This document shows, piece after piece, positions 5,274-8,123 of a DNA stretch of 8,123 nucleotides. Position numbers and translations under genes: made by a program. The notes under the pieces are model-generated. The model did no database searches and had not been told where the DNA came from. It saw nothing but the letters and a program-made list of their open reading frames with translations. Source of the stretch: JAHJQQ01 sp032907525 (GTDB taxonomy: Bacteria; Pseudomonadota; Gammaproteobacteria; Thiohalobacterales; Thiohalobacteraceae); contig JAJJPM010000196.1 in NCBI GenBank assembly GCA_032907525.1, forward strand, positions 1-8,123, in the 5' to 3' direction. Each line of letters starts with the position of its first letter. The first letter of the stretch is position 1.

Positions 5274-6884
5274 ATGGAACTTTCCGCGCGCAATCCGCTT
5301 CCGCTGACAGCCGACACTTCGCGCCAGGACTCCCAGACCTGGAAGCCACTGCGCTTTCTGACGCTCTACCGTCTCACCCTCGCCGGGCTGCTGGCCGCGC
5401 TGTTCTTCTTCCTGCCCGCCGGGAAGACCCTGGGCAGCCACCACCCCTGGCTCTACGGCACGGTGACCCTGGGCTATCTCGGCTTCGCCCTGCTGGCGGG
5501 CTTCGCCGCGCGGCTGCGGCAACCGGGCTACGGACTGCAGGTCTTCGTCCAGGTGCTGGCGGACATTCTGGCCATCGTGCTGCTCATGCACGCCAGCGGC
5601 GGCCTGGAGAGCAGCCTGGGCATCCTGCTGATCCTGGCCGTCGCCGCCGGGTCGCTGCTGCTGCCGGGACGGCTCGCTTACTTCTTCGCGGCCGTCGCGA
5701 CTCTGGCCATCCTCGGCGAGATCGGTCTGGCGATGCTGCAGGAGAGCGACGTCGCCGGCACCGACCTGACCCGCGCCGGACTGCTCGGCGCCGCTCTTTT
5801 CACCACGGCCGTCATCGCCCATGTGCTCGCCCTGCGCATCCGCGAGAGCGAGGCCCTGGCCATGCGCCGCGGCGTGGACCTCGCCAATCTCGCCCGCCTG
5901 AACGAGCATGTCGTGCAGCGCCTGCAGTCGGGCGTGCTGGTGGTGGACGAACAGGAACGCGTGCATCTGGTCAACGACACGGCCGGCCTCATGCTGCAGT
6001 CGCCGCATACGCGGGCCGGCGAATACCTGGAGCAGATCTGTCCACAGCTCGCCCGGCAGCTGCGCCGCTGGCGCGCCGAGCCGGGCTACGTGCCGGAAAC
6101 CCTGCTGCCGCCGGCCGCCCAGGCCAGCCTGCAGCCGCGCTTCACGGCCCTGGGACGGTCGCGGGACTCGGCGACGCTCGTCTTCCTGGAGGATACGGCC
6201 GCGCTGGCGCAGCAGGCCCAGCAGATGAAGCTGGCGGCGCTCGGCCGCCTGACCGCGAGCATCGCCCACGAGATCCGCAACCCGCTGGGGGCCATCAGCC
6301 ACGCCGGCCAGCTGCTGGCGGAATCCCCGCATCTGGACGCCGGCGAACGGCGGCTCACCGAGATCATCGCCGACCACAGCCAGCGCGTGAACGCCATCAT
6401 CGAAAATGTCCTGCAGCTGTCGCGCCGCGGCCAGTCCAACCCGCGCGACATCGAGCTGGAGGACTGGGTTCACGATTTCGTCGACGACCTCGCGCGCTGC
6501 GGCCGCCTGCCGGCCGACCGGGTCGACATCCGCTGCAACCACAACGATCTCCGCGTAAGCTTCGATCCGGGGCAGCTCCATCAGATCGTGTGGAACCTGG
6601 CGCACAACGCCATCCAGCACGGCGGCGGCAGGCTCGAGCTGCGCATCGGCCTGACCGAGGCGCATCTGCCCTGTCTGGAGGTGCTCGACGAGGGCCCCGG
6701 CATCCCCGACGAGGTCGAGAACCAGATGTTCGAGCCGTTCTTCACCACCTCGGCCTCCGGAACCGGCCTCGGCCTGTACCTGTCCCGCGAGCTGTGCGAG
6801 CTCAACGACGCCCGCCTGAGCTACGCGCGCCGCAGCGGCCGCGGCAGCCGCTTCCGCATCACCTTCACGCGCCACAGCGTATAG
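5274..6884 (+). CDS. pilS: Type IV pilus sensor histidine kinase PilS
   Basis: A 536-residue inner-membrane histidine kinase. By family knowledge PilS phosphorylates PilR to drive sigma-54-dependent pilA transcription and responds to pilin levels in the membrane. An N-terminal cytoplasmic segment ending TWKPLRFLTLYRL leads into six hydrophobic spans (about 28-48, 60-80, 86-105, 113-131, 133-155, 166-188). A PAS-like linker follows (about 205-310, GVLVVDEQERVHLVNDTA). The HisKA H-box is AHEIRNPLGAIS with phospho-acceptor H332. The ATPase domain has the N-box QIVWNLAHNAIQHG (438-451), G1 DEGPGIP (472-478), F-box FEPFF (486-490) and G2 GTGLGLYLS (496-504). The ATG at 5274 follows an in-frame TAG five codons upstream, and no strong Shine-Dalgarno is visible. 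It ends 10 bp before pilR, whose ribosome binding site overlaps the pilS stop. The length matches PilS of Pseudomonas. Confidence 0.95.
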   Translation: MELSARNPLPLTADTSRQDSQTWKPLRFLTLYRLTLAGLLAALFFFLPAGKTLGSHHPWLYGTVTLGYLGFALLAGFAARLRQPGYGLQVFVQVLADILAIVLLMHASGGLESSLGILLILAVAAGSLLLPGRLAYFFAAVATLAILGEIGLAMLQESDVAGTDLTRAGLLGAALFTTAVIAHVLALRIRESEALAMRRGVDLANLARLNEHVVQRLQSGVLVVDEQERVHLVNDTAGLMLQSPHTRAGEYLEQICPQLARQLRRWRAEPGYVPETLLPPAAQASLQPRFTALGRSRDSATLVFLEDTAALAQQAQQMKLAALGRLTASIAHEIRNPLGAISHAGQLLAESPHLDAGERRLTEIIADHSQRVNAIIENVLQLSRRGQSNPRDIELEDWVHDFVDDLARCGRLPADRVDIRCNHNDLRVSFDPGQLHQIVWNLAHNAIQHGGGRLELRIGLTEAHLPCLEVLDEGPGIPDEVENQMFEPFFTTSASGTGLGLYLSRELCELNDARLSYARRSGRGSRFRITFTRHSV

Positions 6885-6886
6885 GA
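6883..6886 (+). promoter_or_regulatory. pilR ribosome binding site overlapping pilS stop
   Basis: AGGA spans the last two bases of the pilS TAG stop and ends 8 nt before the pilR ATG. The arrangement implies translational coupling of kinase and regulator and supports the chosen pilR start. Confidence 0.6.
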
Positions 6887-6894
6887 TACGGACC

Positions 6895-8123
6895 ATGGCA
6901 ACCCACAAGGCACTGGTGGTCGACGACGAGCCCGACATCCGGGAGCTCCTCGAAATCACGCTCGGACGCATGGACGTCGAGACCCGCGCGGCCGGCGATC
7001 TGGCCGAGGCGCGGCTGCAGCTGTCCCAGCACTATTTCGATCTCTGCCTGACCGACATGCGCCTGCCGGACGGCAACGGCATCGAGCTGGTGGAATACAT
7101 CGCCCAGCACCGCCCCGACCTGCCGGTGGCGGTGATCACCGCCCACGGCAGTATGGAGGCGGCCGTGCAGGCCCTCAAGGCCGGCGCCTTCGACTTCGTT
7201 TCCAAGCCGGTGGACCTGACCGTGCTGCGCAACCTGGTCAACACCGCGCTCCGCCTGTCCGACACCAAGACCTTCCCGGAGCGCGACCGGCGGTCGCGCG
7301 ACGAACTCATCGGCGACGCGCCGGCCATGCAGGCCATCCGCTCCACCATCGCCAAGCTCGCGCGCAGCCAGGCGCCGGTCTACATCAGCGGCGAATCGGG
7401 CACCGGCAAGGAACTGGTGGCGCGCCTGATCCACGAAAAGGGCCCGCGCGTCGACCGCCCCTTCATCGCCGTCAACTGCGGCGCCATCCCCGCCGACCTG
7501 ATGGAGAGCGAGTTCTTCGGCCACAGGAAGGGCAGCTTCACCGGCGCCACGGCGGACAAGGACGGCCTGTTCCAGGCTGCGGACGGCGGCACGCTGTTCC
7601 TCGACGAGGTCGCCGAGCTGCCGTTGCACATGCAGGTGAAGCTGCTGCGCGCCATCCAGGAAAAGGCGGTGCGGCCCGTCGGTGCGCAGCGCGAGGTGAG
7701 CGTGGACGTGCGCATCCTCTCGGCAACGCACAAAAACCTCACCGAGCTGGTACAGGCCGGCGGCTTCCGCCAGGACCTCTATTACCGGTTGAACGTCATC
7801 GAGCTCAAGGTGCCGCCGTTGCGCGAGCGCGGCGGCGACATCACGCGGCTCGCCGGACATTTCCTGGAACGCCTGGCCCGCCAGGAAGGCCGTCGGGTCC
7901 GACTGAGCGGCGACGCCCTCGCCGCCCTGGCCGACTACGGCTTCCCCGGCAACGTGCGCGAACTCGAGAACATTCTGGAACGCGCCCTGACCCTGTGCGA
8001 GGGCGAGGCCATCGGGGTCGCCGATCTGCACCTGCCCGGTGCCACACCCGCCGTACCCGCCGACCCCGTCGCCGGCGCCGTTCCCGCCGCACCGCTGGCG
8101 GCACCCGACGGCCTGCCGCTGGA
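6895..8123 (+). CDS. pilR: Type IV pilus response regulator PilR (3'-truncated by window)
   Basis: The first 409 codons of an NtrC-family sigma-54 activator; family members have about 450, so the missing end should hold the Fis-type DNA-binding helix-turn-helix. The receiver domain (about 5-118) has acidic residues D10/D11, phospho-acceptor D54 in LTDMRLPDG, T82 and K104 (SKPVD). The AAA+ domain (about 137-370) shows Walker A GESGTGKE (166-173), the sigma-54 contact loop as GSFTGA (213-218, the usual PilR variant of GAFTGA), Walker B GTLFLDE (232-238), the arginine-rich PPLRERGGDI region and PGNVRELEN (351-359). A Pro/Ala-rich linker (about 382-409) follows and is cut at the window edge. It starts at ATG 6895, 10 bp after pilS, with a coupled ribosome binding site. 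Phosphorylated by PilS, it is expected to activate pilA, which is not in this window. Confidence 0.95.
   Translation, partial: MATHKALVVDDEPDIRELLEITLGRMDVETRAAGDLAEARLQLSQHYFDLCLTDMRLPDGNGIELVEYIAQHRPDLPVAVITAHGSMEAAVQALKAGAFDFVSKPVDLTVLRNLVNTALRLSDTKTFPERDRRSRDELIGDAPAMQAIRSTIAKLARSQAPVYISGESGTGKELVARLIHEKGPRVDRPFIAVNCGAIPADLMESEFFGHRKGSFTGATADKDGLFQAADGGTLFLDEVAELPLHMQVKLLRAIQEKAVRPVGAQREVSVDVRILSATHKNLTELVQAGGFRQDLYYRLNVIELKVPPLRERGGDITRLAGHFLERLARQEGRRVRLSGDALAALADYGFPGNVRELENILERALTLCEGEAIGVADLHLPGATPAVPADPVAGAVPAAPLAAPDGLPL

Noticed and set aside
5004..6971. A 655-codon open frame on the minus strand, antisense to pilS
   Set aside because: It lies opposite the PP0621-type gene and pilS, both with clear family motifs. 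Its translation is low-complexity Ala/Gln/Arg/Gly typical of a GC-rich antisense shadow, with no recognisable domain.
6865..8031. A 388-codon open frame on the minus strand, antisense to pilR
   Set aside because: It is the shadow of the GC-rich pilR frame; pilR has all receiver and AAA+ motifs on the plus strand.

Overview
This 8.1-kb window is high-GC chromosomal DNA. Codon use, the uniformly proteobacterial proteins and the PilS/PilR pair point to a gammaproteobacterium, probably of the Chromatiales/Ectothiorhodospiraceae kind. That placement is inferred from gene content and order; no rRNA is present to confirm it.

Layout. The left 4.6 kb is a minus-strand block read right to left: sucC, sucD (the two subunits of succinyl-CoA synthetase), nadE (glutamine-dependent NAD+ synthetase) and glnB (PII nitrogen signal protein). 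The right 3.2 kb is a divergent plus-strand block: a small membrane-anchored Cys-cluster protein of the PP0621 type, pilS (membrane sensor kinase for type IV pili) and pilR (sigma-54 activator, cut off by the window end before its DNA-binding domain). All seven genes look intact apart from that truncation.

How the genes fit together. The left block joins a TCA-cycle step next to 2-oxoglutarate, a glutamine- and ATP-consuming NAD+ synthetase, and the PII protein that senses 2-oxoglutarate, ATP/ADP and (through uridylylation) glutamine. In Azospirillum a PII protein is known to control a glutamine-dependent NadE, so the nadE-glnB neighbourhood may be functional. The right block is the standard two-component switch for pilin expression.

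What is unusual lies between the genes. (1) A 168-bp nested foldback element (27-bp perfect inner stem, 32/33-bp outer stem) sits between sucC and sucD, which are normally tightly packed. (2) A related foldback with about 38-bp imperfect arms sits in the sucC/PP0621 divergent region. All arm pairs are built from 9-bp tandem units of one pattern (CACGAAA-, CACGGAA- or CGCAAAG-like). (3) Two heptamer arrays occur, a perfect CTAG-containing one at the window start and a degenerate related one just upstream of sucC. (4) A REP/MITE-like palindromic element lies between nadE and glnB, and its terminal inverted repeat supplies the nadE stop codon. (5) An 8-bp tandem repeat overlaps the sucD start codon. 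I see no new protein-coding system, CRISPR array, tRNA, rRNA or transposase gene. The extragenic repeat families are the best candidates for undescribed biology here.
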